Below are positions 53,995-62,738 of a stretch of DNA of 64,000 nucleotides, one piece after another; the first letter of the stretch is position 1; each line of letters starts with the position of its first letter. The DNA lies in NCBI GenBank assembly GCA_042089915.1, contig JBELJZ010000009.1, positions 1 to 64,000 of the forward strand, given 5' to 3'. Source of the DNA: UBA8752 sp002172485 (lineage in GTDB: Bacteria; Bacteroidota; Bacteroidia; Flavobacteriales_D; Sanyastnellaceae). The translations under genes were made by a program, and so were the position numbers. The notes under the pieces are model-generated. The model did no database searches, was not told the origin of the DNA, and worked only from the letters and a program-made list of their open reading frames with translations.

Positions 53995-55140
53995 ATGAAT
54001 GAGCAGACCAGGAGCCTGGACCGCATCGAGGATGCCATCGAGGACATTCGCCAGGGGAAACTGATCATCGTCGTGGATGATGAGGATCGGGAAAACGAAG
54101 GTGATTTCGTGGCGGCAGCCCGCCATGCCACACCAGAGCTCATCAACTTCATGGCCGTGGAAGGCCGTGGGCTCATCTGCGCCCCACTGATTGAAGACCG
54201 TTGCGACGAACTGGACCTGGAACTGATGGTCAATCGGAACAACGCCGCGTTCGAGACCCCTTTCACGGTGAGCGTGGACCTCGTCGGTCATGGCTGCACC
54301 ACCGGAATCTCGGCCGCAGACCGGGCCAAGACGGTGCAGGCCTTGATCGCCCCGGAGACGCGCCCGGAAGAACTGGGACGCCCTGGACACATCTTCCCCC
54401 TCCGCGCTCGAAAAGGCGGGGTACTGCGCCGCGCAGGCCACACTGAAGCCGCCATTGACCTGGCCCGACTTGCCGGCTTGGAGCCGGCGGGCGTGATTGT
54501 GGAGATCATGAACCCGGACGGCACGATGGCCCGGCTTCCCGAGTTGCTGGACATGGCAGACCGCATGGGCCTGCGCATCGTGTCCATTGAAGACTTGATC
54601 GCTTACCGCCTCGAAAACGACACGCTCATCGAGCGGACGGGCGCGCGCACAGTGGACACCGAACACGGCAAGTTCACCATGATCACGTACCGTCAAACCA
54701 CGAGCGACGATGAGCATTTCGCCTTGATTCGCGGTGAATGGAGTGAAGGGGAAGACATCCCGGTTCGGGTCCATGCCAGCCAACCGCGGTTTGACCTCCT
54801 CGACAGCAGCACTTTCGGAAAAGGCCAAACCCTTCGATTGGCACTCGATCGGCTCGGCAACATGGACAAAGGAGCCCTCATTTATCTGGAGAACGGATCC
54901 AGCCCTTGGTCAGACGTCCATGCCTTGCCCGAAGAAAAGCCGCATGCAGATCCGACCCACCTCGGGGTCAGCGAGGCTGAACTCAAGCGACGCCATGGCC
55001 GCACCTATGGCCTCGGCGCTCAAATTCTCCGGGATCTGGGAATTCGGCGGCTGAAGTTGATCAGTGACACAGCCAAGGTCACGAAGGGGATGTCCCTTTA
55101 TGGCATCGAAATCACCCAAGTGGTCCCGCTGCGCATCTGA
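53995..55140 (+). CDS. ribB: 3,4-dihydroxy-2-butanone 4-phosphate synthase fused to a degenerate GTP cyclohydrolase II domain (RibBX-like)
   Basis: A 381-residue protein. The RibB half (1-205) is intact: VVDDEDRENEGDFV, HGCTTGISAADRAKT, GHIFPLRARKGGVLRRAGHT and EAAIDLARLAGL. It makes the four-carbon riboflavin precursor from ribulose 5-phosphate. The second half keeps the RibA fold but not its catalytic residues. The zinc triplet region is replaced by VHASQPRFDLLDSSTFGKGQ (from about residue 258) with no Cys, and the LLTNNP loop reads LISDTA. Stand-alone ribA is present at 39782-40360. The second half may regulate RibB or be vestigial. Confidence 0.93.
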   Translation: MNEQTRSLDRIEDAIEDIRQGKLIIVVDDEDRENEGDFVAAARHATPELINFMAVEGRGLICAPLIEDRCDELDLELMVNRNNAAFETPFTVSVDLVGHGCTTGISAADRAKTVQALIAPETRPEELGRPGHIFPLRARKGGVLRRAGHTEAAIDLARLAGLEPAGVIVEIMNPDGTMARLPELLDMADRMGLRIVSIEDLIAYRLENDTLIERTGARTVDTEHGKFTMITYRQTTSDDEHFALIRGEWSEGEDIPVRVHASQPRFDLLDSSTFGKGQTLRLALDRLGNMDKGALIYLENGSSPWSDVHALPEEKPHADPTHLGVSEAELKRRHGRTYGLGAQILRDLGIRRLKLISDTAKVTKGMSLYGIEITQVVPLRI

Positions 55141-55164
55141 TTCGCCCACAAAACATGGGACAAG

Positions 55165-55193
55165 AAAAAACCCGGCCGAGCGCCGGGTTTTTT
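55165..55193. terminator. Bidirectional terminator between ribB and rpmE2
   Basis: A 6-bp GC stem (CCCGGC / GCCGGG) flanked by six A on one side and six T on the other, so it can act on both convergent genes. Confidence 0.88.
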
Positions 55194-55213
55194 CTTTCTG
55201 GGCTGTCCCAGCC

Positions 55214-55468
55214 TCACTTTTTGTGCTTGGCGTAACGGGTACGGAACTTGTCGATCCGTCCTGCGGTGTCCACCAAAGTATTCTTCCCCGTGTAGAACGG
55301 GTGGCTCGCAGAGCTCACCTCCACTTTAATGACAGGGTACTCATTGCCGTCCTCCCACTGCTCGGACTCTTTGCTCTCCGCGCAGCTCTTTCCAAGGAAA
55401 CGCCAATCCGCGGTCAAATCCTTGAAAATGACCGTGCGGTAGTTCTCGGGGTGGATGCCTTCTTTCAT
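55214..55468 (-). CDS. rpmE2: 50S ribosomal protein L31, type B
   Basis: An 84-residue ribosomal protein beginning MKEGIHPENYRTVIFKD with SHPFYTGK and RIDKFRTRYAKHKK. The insert DLTADWRFLGKSCAESK and the absence of the paired CxxC zinc motif mark the B type (zinc-independent form). In some bacteria type B L31 replaces type A under zinc limitation, but in many Bacteroidota it may be the only copy. A good promoter lies upstream and a strong terminator follows. Confidence 0.95.
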   Translation of the reverse strand: MKEGIHPENYRTVIFKDLTADWRFLGKSCAESKESEQWEDGNEYPVIKVEVSSASHPFYTGKNTLVDTAGRIDKFRTRYAKHKK

Positions 55469-55487
55469 GAAATCAGAATTGGGTCGG

Positions 55488-55518
55488 CAAAAATAGCCGA
55501 AACGAATCTTTCATCCAA
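55488..55518 (-). promoter_or_regulatory. Promoter of rpmE2 (TTG-N20-TATTTTTG)
   Basis: On the minus strand a TTG is followed 20 bases later by TATTTTTG, an exact match to the Bacteroidota consensus in both sequence and spacing. It ends 20 bases before the rpmE2 ATG. Confidence 0.7.
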
Positions 55519-55598
55519 CCCCCTTTTGTTTCTGCGTGTTTTCGGCCACAAGCGAGCGAATCAACAACCCGAATTGGAAAACATTGACACCAATCTGA

Positions 55599-55629
55599 TT
55601 GAAGGCCCCTTCACTCCCCTGTAACTTCG
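55599..55629 (+). promoter_or_regulatory. Promoter of the candidate small RNA (TTG-N20-TAACTTCG)
   Basis: A TTG box and a TAnnTTTG-like box with one mismatch (TAACTTCG) are spaced by 20 bases. A start near 55634 would precede the structured RNA. Confidence 0.5.
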
Positions 55630-55633
55630 TTCT

Positions 55634-55733
55634 GGTTTTAAGTGAGAAGGTCAGCTACGGCTGACTGAGCATCAAGTGATAATTTGGTTAAGTAGTCCCG
55701 TGGTGAAACGTCACCGCGGGACTTTTCTTTTGG
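55634..55733 (+). ncRNA. Candidate structured small RNA or leader RNA of about 100 nt
   Basis: The 341-bp gap between rpmE2 and the next gene holds no supported CDS but does hold this element. Hairpin 1 is GTCAGC-TACG-GCTGAC (55650-55665), a cUACGg tetraloop of the very stable UNCG class. Hairpin 2 is a 13-bp stem with one G-U pair at 55694-55723 and loop AACG, followed by TTTTCTTTT, a textbook terminator. No plus-strand gene precedes it, so it ends its own transcript. It could be a free small RNA or an attenuator leader of the gene that starts 79 bp downstream. It does not match tmRNA, SRP RNA or RNase P by eye. Confidence 0.6.
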
Positions 55734-55809
55734 GCCCATTCACAACCTGCTGTCGACAGTGCATTCCATTCAGTCCGAATACAACCTCCTTCACAAGTGA
55801 ATTTGCAAT

Positions 55810-56946
55810 GTGCAGCGACTTTGGCTCCTCCTTCCACTTTTCGCGGTTGCGATTCTGGCTGCAGTTCCAGGGGGCGTGGTCATTGAAGGGACTTTGCACA
55901 GCACACCGACGCCTGGCAGCACCACCCCAGTGGACATCCGCATTCAAAAAGGCGGACTGGATTATTTCGGACGGCTTCTGATCCAAGCCCCCGAGGATTG
56001 CCGATTGGCCGCCGCAGATTTGCACGGCGGGCAGTTTCGCTGGGATGAACGGCAACATGTGGCCATCATCAGTTGGCTCAAGCTCCCTGATGCCCCCCAG
56101 TTTGACCTTCAACTTGACCTGATTGTGGAGCCCAACGCCGCTCCTCGGCATGAATCGTTAAGCTGGGAGTTCAGTTTCATCCGAAACAACGACCGCGAAT
56201 CTGTCCGTCCCACTCCGTTGCTGTTTGACATCGCTTCGGGCTCTGCCGATCAGGAGGCCACTGAATTGGATGCCCCGTCTCCGGGAGTCGTCACTGCGCG
56301 CCGCACGTGGTCGGGATTGGATGCGGAGTGGGAAGCTTCCATCGAATTGAACGGACTTCGCCCGGGTGGTTTTGTGAAACTCGAATTCCCATTGCCCCCT
56401 CGATGCCGGGTGGAAATCATGGAAGACGCTGGAAGCACCGTGCGCCGCGAATCCGGCTTCCTGACCTTTCTGTGGTTCGATTATCAGTACAGCGGGTGGG
56501 TGCGTTACAAAGTGGTCGAGTGCTCATTATCGCAGGCTCAAAAATCATCCGGAACATTATCCTTTGTGGATGGTGACGCGACTGTTGAGTTGCCCGTTAT
56601 TGAAAGTGATTCGGAGTCTTTTCGTCCTGAAGTAGAGGAAACCCCCGGGGTGCAAAGCACTGATATTCAGTTTGAAGTACAGATAGCTGCCCTGAAAAAT
56701 CGCAGGGTTACCGATTATTTCGACCGACAGTTAGACTTTCGTCAAGAAGTGAGAGAAGAACGTTTGGGCGACTGGGTGAAATACACCCATGGCGTCTTCA
56801 CCGACTACTGGGAGGCCAGAGATCACAGAAACAACCTCAGTGGAGCGTACAACTTCCAAGATGCTTTTGTGGTCGGTAGAAGAGAAGGAAAGCGCATTTC
56901 CACACAGGAAGCGCTGACGAGGACAGGCCAGAAGTGGATTCCTTGA
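55810..56946 (+). CDS. Exported protein with C-terminal SPOR-like domain
   Basis: The only start is the GTG at 55810, because an in-frame stop lies 12 bases upstream. The 378-residue protein has a signal peptide (LLLPLFAVAILAAVPGG). Residues about 25-270 are beta-rich and unrecognised. The last 90 residues (IQFEVQIAALKNRRVTDYFD, GDWVKYTHGVFTDYWEARDH, DAFVVGRREGKRIS) match a SPOR-like domain common in Bacteroidota exported proteins, which may bind peptidoglycan or glycan strands. It follows the candidate RNA and precedes xerD by 16 bp. Confidence 0.75.
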   Translation: MQRLWLLLPLFAVAILAAVPGGVVIEGTLHSTPTPGSTTPVDIRIQKGGLDYFGRLLIQAPEDCRLAAADLHGGQFRWDERQHVAIISWLKLPDAPQFDLQLDLIVEPNAAPRHESLSWEFSFIRNNDRESVRPTPLLFDIASGSADQEATELDAPSPGVVTARRTWSGLDAEWEASIELNGLRPGGFVKLEFPLPPRCRVEIMEDAGSTVRRESGFLTFLWFDYQYSGWVRYKVVECSLSQAQKSSGTLSFVDGDATVELPVIESDSESFRPEVEETPGVQSTDIQFEVQIAALKNRRVTDYFDRQLDFRQEVREERLGDWVKYTHGVFTDYWEARDHRNNLSGAYNFQDAFVVGRREGKRISTQEALTRTGQKWIP

Positions 56947-56962
56947 GCAACGAGTGCACAGC

Positions 56963-57919
56963 ATGAGCAGCGATCACAACAACAAGCGTCAAACCTCCCC
57001 CGGCAATGCGGGATGGGCGGCTTGTATGCGAGGTTTTCGCAGTTGGCTCGAACTCGAGCGCGGACTCAGCAACAACAGCGTAGAGGCTTATCTCAGGGAT
57101 GTCCAGCGCTTGTCGTTCTATGCACAGAATCTCTCCAACCCAGGGTTTACTCCTGGGGAATTCGCACCGGAGCACATCGATGGGTTTGTGGCGCAGCTTT
57201 TCGATGAGGGGCTCAGCCGCAATTCCCAAAGCCGCATTCTCAGTGGCGTTCGAAATTTCTCCAAATACTTGCAGCTGGAGGGCATTCTCGAGCGAGATCC
57301 GCTTGAACTGATGGATTCACCCCGTCCGGAACGCAAGTTGCCGGACGTGCTGAGCGTGGCTGAAATCCAAGCCATCATCGAAGCCATCGATTTGTCGCGC
57401 AAGGAGGGCATTCGGAACCGGGCCATCCTGGAGACCATGTACAGCTGCGGCCTCCGCGTCTCCGAGGTGGTGGGGTTGCGCATCAGCTGCATCGACGAAG
57501 TCGAAGGCATGGTCAAAGTCATCGGCAAAGGCAACAAAGAGCGGATCATCCCCATCGGAGAGCTCGCTTTGGACACCATCAGCCGATACATCCAGGAGTA
57601 CCGCAACTTCGTGGACATCGAGCCTGGCTATGAGGACACCCTGTTCCTCGGCCGACGGGGCCGAGAGCTGACTCGGCAAATGGTGTTCACCATGCTTCGG
57701 CGCACCACCCACGAAGCCGGCATTCGCAAACAAGTGAGCCCGCACACGTTCCGCCACAGCTTCGCGACCCACTTGATGGAAAGCGGTGCGGACATCCGTG
57801 TGGTTCAGGAAATGCTCGGCCACAGCTCAGTCAGCACGACCGAAATCTACACCCATTTGGACCAACGGTTCCTTCGCGACCAAATGGAGCGCTTCCACCC
57901 GCGCAACGTGAAGGCGTGA
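56963..57919 (+). CDS. xerD: Site-specific tyrosine recombinase XerD
   Basis: A 318-residue recombinase that resolves chromosome dimers at dif. An N-terminal SAM-like domain (FRSWLELERGLSNNSVEAYL) is followed by the catalytic domain with Arg in CGLRVSEVVGL, Lys in VIGKGNKER, HTFRHSFATHLM and LGHSSVSTTEIYTHLD, which hold the His, Arg, His and Tyr. Length and conservation match housekeeping XerD rather than a phage integrase; no attachment sites or phage genes flank it. The hydrolase gene overlaps its stop (GTGA). Confidence 0.93.
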   Translation: MSSDHNNKRQTSPGNAGWAACMRGFRSWLELERGLSNNSVEAYLRDVQRLSFYAQNLSNPGFTPGEFAPEHIDGFVAQLFDEGLSRNSQSRILSGVRNFSKYLQLEGILERDPLELMDSPRPERKLPDVLSVAEIQAIIEAIDLSRKEGIRNRAILETMYSCGLRVSEVVGLRISCIDEVEGMVKVIGKGNKERIIPIGELALDTISRYIQEYRNFVDIEPGYEDTLFLGRRGRELTRQMVFTMLRRTTHEAGIRKQVSPHTFRHSFATHLMESGADIRVVQEMLGHSSVSTTEIYTHLDQRFLRDQMERFHPRNVKA

Positions 57920-58830
57920 CCTTCGCCCCCATCCGACTCACCGTTTGGACTCTTTTTCTCCTGGCCACCACAAGCTGGGTGTCGCATTTTTCAGTGTCGC
58001 AGGAGGCGCGAACCGAAACGCACACCTACGCGGAAGTGGATGGAGAAGCATTGGAATTGGACCTCCGCGTGCCTCAGGTCTGTACTCCAGGCGCTCCAGG
58101 GGTTGTTTTTCTGCATGGTGGTGGATTTCAGAGTGGCCGACGGGATGTGGAGCCTGTCGCGCACTTCCTCGATGCCTTGGCCGATGCCGGCATCGCCAGT
58201 GCCAGCATCTCCTACCGACTGACCATGGCTGGACGCGGTTTCGGTTGCGATGTCCCCAGCCGAGAAAAGCAGAGCGCAGTCGAAGCCGCGGCCTCAGATG
58301 CTGCGTGCGCTTTGACTTGGCTCCAAGCGCGAACCGACGAAGCCGGCCTTCCAACCCACTGGGTGATCGCCGGCAGCAGTGCCGGTGCCGAAGCGGCGTT
58401 GTGGTCGGCTTATTCCAGTGTACCCAACCGCTGGGCCGGCGCCATAAGCTTTTCCGGCGCGTTGGATGCCGGTGTTCAACCACGCGCCATGGCGCCACCC
58501 TTGCTGGCCGTTCATGGCACGTGTGACCCCCTTGTCCCCGTGGGCCGAGACCTCCATCACTTCTGCTCGGAGGATGACCCCGGCGCCTGGCTCCTCGTCG
58601 GCGGTCCCGCTTGGGCAGACTCGCTGCGCAGTGTTGGCGTTGCCGCATGGACCCGCCGGGACTGCGGCGCTGGGCATTCGGTGTGCAACAGCGCACTGAT
58701 TCACCCCGAGGTGAAGGCCATGGCCGTCCACTGGTTGCGCCACGGCCGGGATGACAATGCCGACGTATATGTCAATGCGGGCGGGGAGTCACTTCAAGGA
58801 GGCGAATCCTGTCCCCAACCCTGCAACTGA
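57916..58830 (+). CDS. Secreted alpha/beta hydrolase (esterase, HSL-like)
   Basis: A 304-residue protein with GTG start overlapping xerD by four bases. A signal peptide (LTVWTLFLLATTSWVSHFSV) precedes the hydrolase fold. VVFLHGGGF is the oxyanion-hole motif, GSSAGAEAAL the nucleophile elbow with the Ser, VHGTCDPLVPV the Asp and GAGHSVC the His. Predicted to hydrolyse short acyl esters outside the cytoplasm. Extra Cys residues near the C-terminus may form disulfides. The end overlaps gluQ by 37 bp (convergent). Confidence 0.85.
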   Translation: MTFAPIRLTVWTLFLLATTSWVSHFSVSQEARTETHTYAEVDGEALELDLRVPQVCTPGAPGVVFLHGGGFQSGRRDVEPVAHFLDALADAGIASASISYRLTMAGRGFGCDVPSREKQSAVEAAASDAACALTWLQARTDEAGLPTHWVIAGSSAGAEAALWSAYSSVPNRWAGAISFSGALDAGVQPRAMAPPLLAVHGTCDPLVPVGRDLHHFCSEDDPGAWLLVGGPAWADSLRSVGVAAWTRRDCGAGHSVCNSALIHPEVKAMAVHWLRHGRDDNADVYVNAGGESLQGGESCPQPCN

Positions 58831-59720
58831 ACCGGCTCTGTTGGCACCACGGATTCGTCCCAAAGGTCCACCGCCAATCCCATGATCTCCGGTGGTGTCG
58901 CCCCGACGATGGCACTCCTCCATTCGACCGTCCGTTGTTGGCCGAGGAGCCCCCAGACCAAGTCGACCAGCGATGCTGCCTCAGCCACGTCAACCGGCCT
59001 GGCCAGCGTCTGCTTGCTCAACTTCTGTCCGCTGAGGGTCTGCAGGATGGGCAAGTGTCCATATTGGGGAGTGGGCTGGACGCCTCGGCCCTCATTCAAT
59101 GCGGCCCACAGATCCAACTGGAGTGGCGTACTGTCCAACAAGTCGGCCCCTCGGATGACCTCCGTCACGCCTTGCATGCGATCGTCCACGACCACAGCGA
59201 GCTGATACGCCCAATGCCCATCCGCACGGAGCAAGGGGAAGTCCCCCAATTGCGCGGTTTCATAGGCGTGATGTCCGCGATAAACATCGGTCCATTCCCT
59301 TCGACGGCCTGAGAGACGGTGCCGCTGCATCCGGGCCGCCTTGCCCGGCGCCAAACCCGATCGGCATGTGCCCGGATAATGGGGTTGTCCCAACCAGTCT
59401 TTTCGCGAACAGCCACACGGGTAGGCCTGGCCTCCGAAGCACAGTTCATCCAGCGCTTCCCGATAGGCACCATGCCGACGAGACTGGAACATCACTTCGC
59501 CGTCCCAGTGCAGTCCGAAGCCCTCCAAGGTCCGCAAGATGTCGTCTGCAGCTCCCAGCACTTCTCGGGGCGGATCCAAGTCCTCCATCCGTACCAACCA
59601 ACGGCCACCCCGATGAAGGGCTTGACAACGGGATGCCACAGCCGCCAGGAGACTGCCGAGGTGGAGCCTCCCAGTGGGAGATGGCGCAAAACGGCCGACC
59701 GCCCCCCTGTCCGGCATCAA
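58794..59720 (-). CDS. gluQ: Glutamyl-Q tRNA(Asp) synthetase
   Basis: A 308-residue GluRS-like enzyme that attaches glutamate to queuosine in tRNA(Asp). The class I motifs are RFAPSPTGRLHLGSL (HIGH box) and GQKLSKQTLA (KMSKS-type). The zinc site with CGCSRKDW and HYPGTCR matches the Cys, Cys, Tyr, Cys pattern of GluQ-RS. There is no anticodon-binding domain, as expected. The start overlaps the ettA stop by four bases. Confidence 0.95.
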   Translation of the reverse strand: MMPDRGAVGRFAPSPTGRLHLGSLLAAVASRCQALHRGGRWLVRMEDLDPPREVLGAADDILRTLEGFGLHWDGEVMFQSRRHGAYREALDELCFGGQAYPCGCSRKDWLGQPHYPGTCRSGLAPGKAARMQRHRLSGRRREWTDVYRGHHAYETAQLGDFPLLRADGHWAYQLAVVVDDRMQGVTEVIRGADLLDSTPLQLDLWAALNEGRGVQPTPQYGHLPILQTLSGQKLSKQTLARPVDVAEAASLVDLVWGLLGQQRTVEWRSAIVGATPPEIMGLAVDLWDESVVPTEPVQLQGWGQDSPP

Positions 59721-61402
59721 CGGACCAGCTTGCGGTACTTGATGCGCTTCGGCCCGCTGTCACCGAGGCGCTCCTTGCGGTTGGCCTCGTATTCGGAATA
59801 GGTCCCTTCGAACCACACGACTTGGCTGTCGCCTTCAAACGCCAGGATGTGCGTGCAAATGCGGTCCAGGAACCAGCGGTCGTGCGAGATGACCACCGCA
59901 CAGCCGGCGAAGCTCATGATGCCCTCCTCCAGAGCGCGCAGGGTGCCCACGTCAATGTCGTTCGTCGGCTCGTCCAACAGAAGGACGTTGGCCTCGGTCT
60001 TCAGGGTCATGGCGAGGTGAAGGCGGTTGCGCTCTCCGCCGGACAACACCCCGCACTTCTTCTGTTGGTCAGAACCACCAAAATTGAATTTGGACACGTA
60101 TGCGCGGGAATTCACCAAACTACCTCCGATGTCGAGCTGCTCATTGCCACCCGATACCACCTCCCAAACGGTCTTCTCCGGATCGATTTCCTTGTGGCGC
60201 TGGTCGACATAGCCGACCTCGACAGTGTCTCCGAAGGTCACGGTGCCGTTGTCCGGCTGCTCCTCTCCCATCATCATCCGGAAGAGGGTGGTCTTGCCCG
60301 CACCATTGGGACCGATGATCCCCACAATGCCTGCGGGCGGAAGGGAGAAGCTGAGGTTCTCAATGAGCAGCTTGTCGCCGAAGGCCTTTTGCAAGCCTTC
60401 AACCTCGATGACCTTGTTGCCCAATCGCGGACCATTGGGAATGGGAATCTCCAGCCGGGCTTCCTTCTCCTTGCTGCCCTCGGCGAGCATCGCCTCATAG
60501 TTGTTGAGGCGGGCCTTGTTCTTGGCGCGACGACCTTTGGGATTCTGTCGCACCCATTCCAGCTCGCGCTCCAGTTCTTTTCGGCGCTTGGACTCGTGCT
60601 TCTCCTCCTGGGCCAAGCGGGTGGTCTTCTGGTCGAGCCACTCGGCGTAATTGCCCTTCCACGGAATGCCTTCGCCGCGGTCAAGCTCGAGGATCCAACC
60701 GGCCACATTGTCCAGGAAGTAACGGTCGTGGGTCACACACAACACGGTGCCCTTGTAACGCTCGAGGTGTTGTTCCAGCCAATCGATGGTCTCGGCATCC
60801 AAGTGGTTCGTCGGCTCGTCCAGCAACAGCACATCCGGCGCCTGGAGCAACAAACGGCACAACGCCACCCGACGACGCTCACCACCGGACAGCTCCCCAA
60901 TTTTCTGGTCGTCCGGCGGGCAGCGCAACGCATCCATTGCGATGCTCAGCTTGGTGTCCAATTCCCAGGCGTCTAAGGCATCGATGCGGTCCTGCACGCT
61001 GGCTTGGCGGTCCATCAGCGCCTGCATCTTGTCGGGATTGTTGAGGATCTCCTCGTCCATGAACTTGGCGTTGATCTCCTCGTACTCTTTGAGCACGGCC
61101 ACAATCTCCTGAGTGCCTTCTTCAACGACCTCGCGGACCGTCTTGTTTTCATCCAGCTTGGGCTCCTGAGGCAGGTACCCCACCGTGTAGCCATCGGCCC
61201 AAACGACCTCGCCCTGATACGCCTCATCGAGGCCGGCGATGATCTTCATGACGGTCGACTTACCCGAACCGTTCGTACCGATGATGCCAATCTTGGCTCC
61301 GTAGTAAAAGGACAGGTAGATGTCCTTCAGGATGTGCTTTCCGGTCGGGGTCGTCTTGTTGACCTTGACCATCGAAAAGATGACCTTCTTGTCGTCGCTC
61401 AT
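59717..61402 (-). CDS. ettA: Energy-dependent translational throttle protein EttA (ABC-F)
   Basis: A 561-residue ABC-F ATPase that binds the ribosomal E site and gates translation by ATP/ADP ratio. Two ATPase domains have Walker A GTNGSGKST and GPNGAGKTT, signatures LSGGERRRVAL and LSGGERNRLHL, and Walker B LLLDEPTNHLD and LLLDEPTNDID. The arm inserted in the first domain (NPDKMQALMDRQASVQDRID) and the linker (RRKELERELEWVRQNPKGRR) match EttA. It is cotranscribed with gluQ. Confidence 0.97.
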   Translation of the reverse strand: MSDDKKVIFSMVKVNKTTPTGKHILKDIYLSFYYGAKIGIIGTNGSGKSTVMKIIAGLDEAYQGEVVWADGYTVGYLPQEPKLDENKTVREVVEEGTQEIVAVLKEYEEINAKFMDEEILNNPDKMQALMDRQASVQDRIDALDAWELDTKLSIAMDALRCPPDDQKIGELSGGERRRVALCRLLLQAPDVLLLDEPTNHLDAETIDWLEQHLERYKGTVLCVTHDRYFLDNVAGWILELDRGEGIPWKGNYAEWLDQKTTRLAQEEKHESKRRKELERELEWVRQNPKGRRAKNKARLNNYEAMLAEGSKEKEARLEIPIPNGPRLGNKVIEVEGLQKAFGDKLLIENLSFSLPPAGIVGIIGPNGAGKTTLFRMMMGEEQPDNGTVTFGDTVEVGYVDQRHKEIDPEKTVWEVVSGGNEQLDIGGSLVNSRAYVSKFNFGGSDQQKKCGVLSGGERNRLHLAMTLKTEANVLLLDEPTNDIDVGTLRALEEGIMSFAGCAVVISHDRWFLDRICTHILAFEGDSQVVWFEGTYSEYEANRKERLGDSGPKRIKYRKLVR

Positions 61403-61430
61403 GGTGTCGTGAATGGGACCGGGAAGGTAC

Positions 61431-62672
61431 TCAGGCCTTCCTCAGCGTCAATTCTGTGATTTCTGGGGGCATGCCGATCCGGCCAGGGAATCCAAGAACC
61501 CCGAAACCGCGGTTGACATGCAAATGCTGCTTTCCTTCCGTGTAGAGGCCGCCCCAACGTTTGTAGCGCAGGCGGCTCGGCGAGAACTTGATGCCGAGAC
61601 TGGGAATCTCCAGCCCCATCTGCATGCCGTGGGTGTGTCCGGACAAGGTCAAGTCCGCGGGGAACTTCTCGCCCATGACCTGCTCTTCCCAGTGGGTGGG
61701 ATCGTGGCTGAGCAACACCGTGGGCAACGAAAGGTCGGCGCCATCCGCAGCGCGCTTCAGGTCTCCGGATTGTCGGAATCCTTTCCCCCAGTTCTCCACG
61801 CCAACAACCAGCAACTGCTCACCTCGGATGTCCAGCACCCGGTGCGCATTGCGCAACAGGTCAAAGCCCATCTCACCGTGGATGGCGTACAAGCGGGACC
61901 GGACGGCCTGGCGCTCTTCGTCCGTGCGCCGCGCGTAATCCGCATAATCGTGGTTGCCGAGGATGCTCAATTTGCCGTAGCGCCCATTCAAGGCGCCGAA
62001 CCGTTCGACCCATGGCTCGGCTTCATCGCTGTGGTCATTGACCAAGTCCCCTGTGAAGCAGAGCACGTCCGGATCCAATGCCTGAATCATGTCCAAACCG
62101 GGTTGAACTGCATCGAATTGACCGAGAAAACTGCCGAGATGCGCATCTGAAATCTGGACGATGCGAAGGCCGTCCAGCGCTGTTGGCAGGTTCTGGACCG
62201 GGACATCGTGTCTGCGCACATGGTAGCCTTTGCGGCCCCGGGTCATACCATGGGCAAACGCCCCGAGAAGCAAGCCTGCTGTGGCTTGCCCTACCAAAGT
62301 GATGAACGAGCGACGCGGTACACTGGCCCGAAACTCCTTTCCCGAAAAGAACCATTGCACACTGTATCTCAGCCCGTCCACCATTTCCACGCCGCAGAGA
62401 AACAGCTTCGGCAGGACGATGGAGATCAACACCGCATGGGTCAGCAACAAATACTGCGGCTGGAACTCCCGCCAATGGGGCCATTTCCAGAAGTAGAGCA
62501 ATGTCCAGACAACTTGAATGGCCGTGATCGACCACCACCCCCGCCGAATGGCAGAAAATCGGGAGTGCCCCGACCACATCCTGCCCATATTCCGCCACGC
62601 TCCCCATTCGATGAGCCCCACGACCCCGAGCAAGATGAGCGACGTGATGATGATGCGGAGTGTAGACGGCAT
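61431..62672 (-). CDS. Membrane-bound metallophosphoesterase (YkuE-like)
   Basis: A 413-residue protein. About four N-terminal membrane helices lead to a calcineurin-like domain from residue about 160: ISDAHLG, CFTGDLVNDHS, LGNHDY, LLSHDP and SGHTHGMQMG, giving the full set of metal ligands. The active site probably faces the periplasm. YkuE-type enzymes act on phosphodiesters or lipid-linked substrates. A TAAATTCG -7-like element lies five bases before the ATG. It precedes ettA by 28 bp on the same strand. Confidence 0.9.
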   Translation of the reverse strand: MPSTLRIIITSLILLGVVGLIEWGAWRNMGRMWSGHSRFSAIRRGWWSITAIQVVWTLLYFWKWPHWREFQPQYLLLTHAVLISIVLPKLFLCGVEMVDGLRYSVQWFFSGKEFRASVPRRSFITLVGQATAGLLLGAFAHGMTRGRKGYHVRRHDVPVQNLPTALDGLRIVQISDAHLGSFLGQFDAVQPGLDMIQALDPDVLCFTGDLVNDHSDEAEPWVERFGALNGRYGKLSILGNHDYADYARRTDEERQAVRSRLYAIHGEMGFDLLRNAHRVLDIRGEQLLVVGVENWGKGFRQSGDLKRAADGADLSLPTVLLSHDPTHWEEQVMGEKFPADLTLSGHTHGMQMGLEIPSLGIKFSPSRLRYKRWGGLYTEGKQHLHVNRGFGVLGFPGRIGMPPEITELTLRKA

Positions 62673-62738
62673 GGCGCGAATTTAACCGCCATCAAAGCGT
62701 GCGGTTCACTCTTGGAGAAGCCTGGGAAAACACCCTCA

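Noticed and set aside
55634..55733. Identification of the structured RNA as tmRNA, SRP RNA or RNase P RNA
   Set aside because: It is too short for tmRNA or RNase P, and the SRP loop sequences are absent. It is left as an unassigned RNA.
56963..57919. xerD as a sign of a prophage, integron or mobile element
   Set aside because: The protein matches housekeeping XerD in full. There are no neighbouring phage genes, direct repeats, tRNA target or cassette array.
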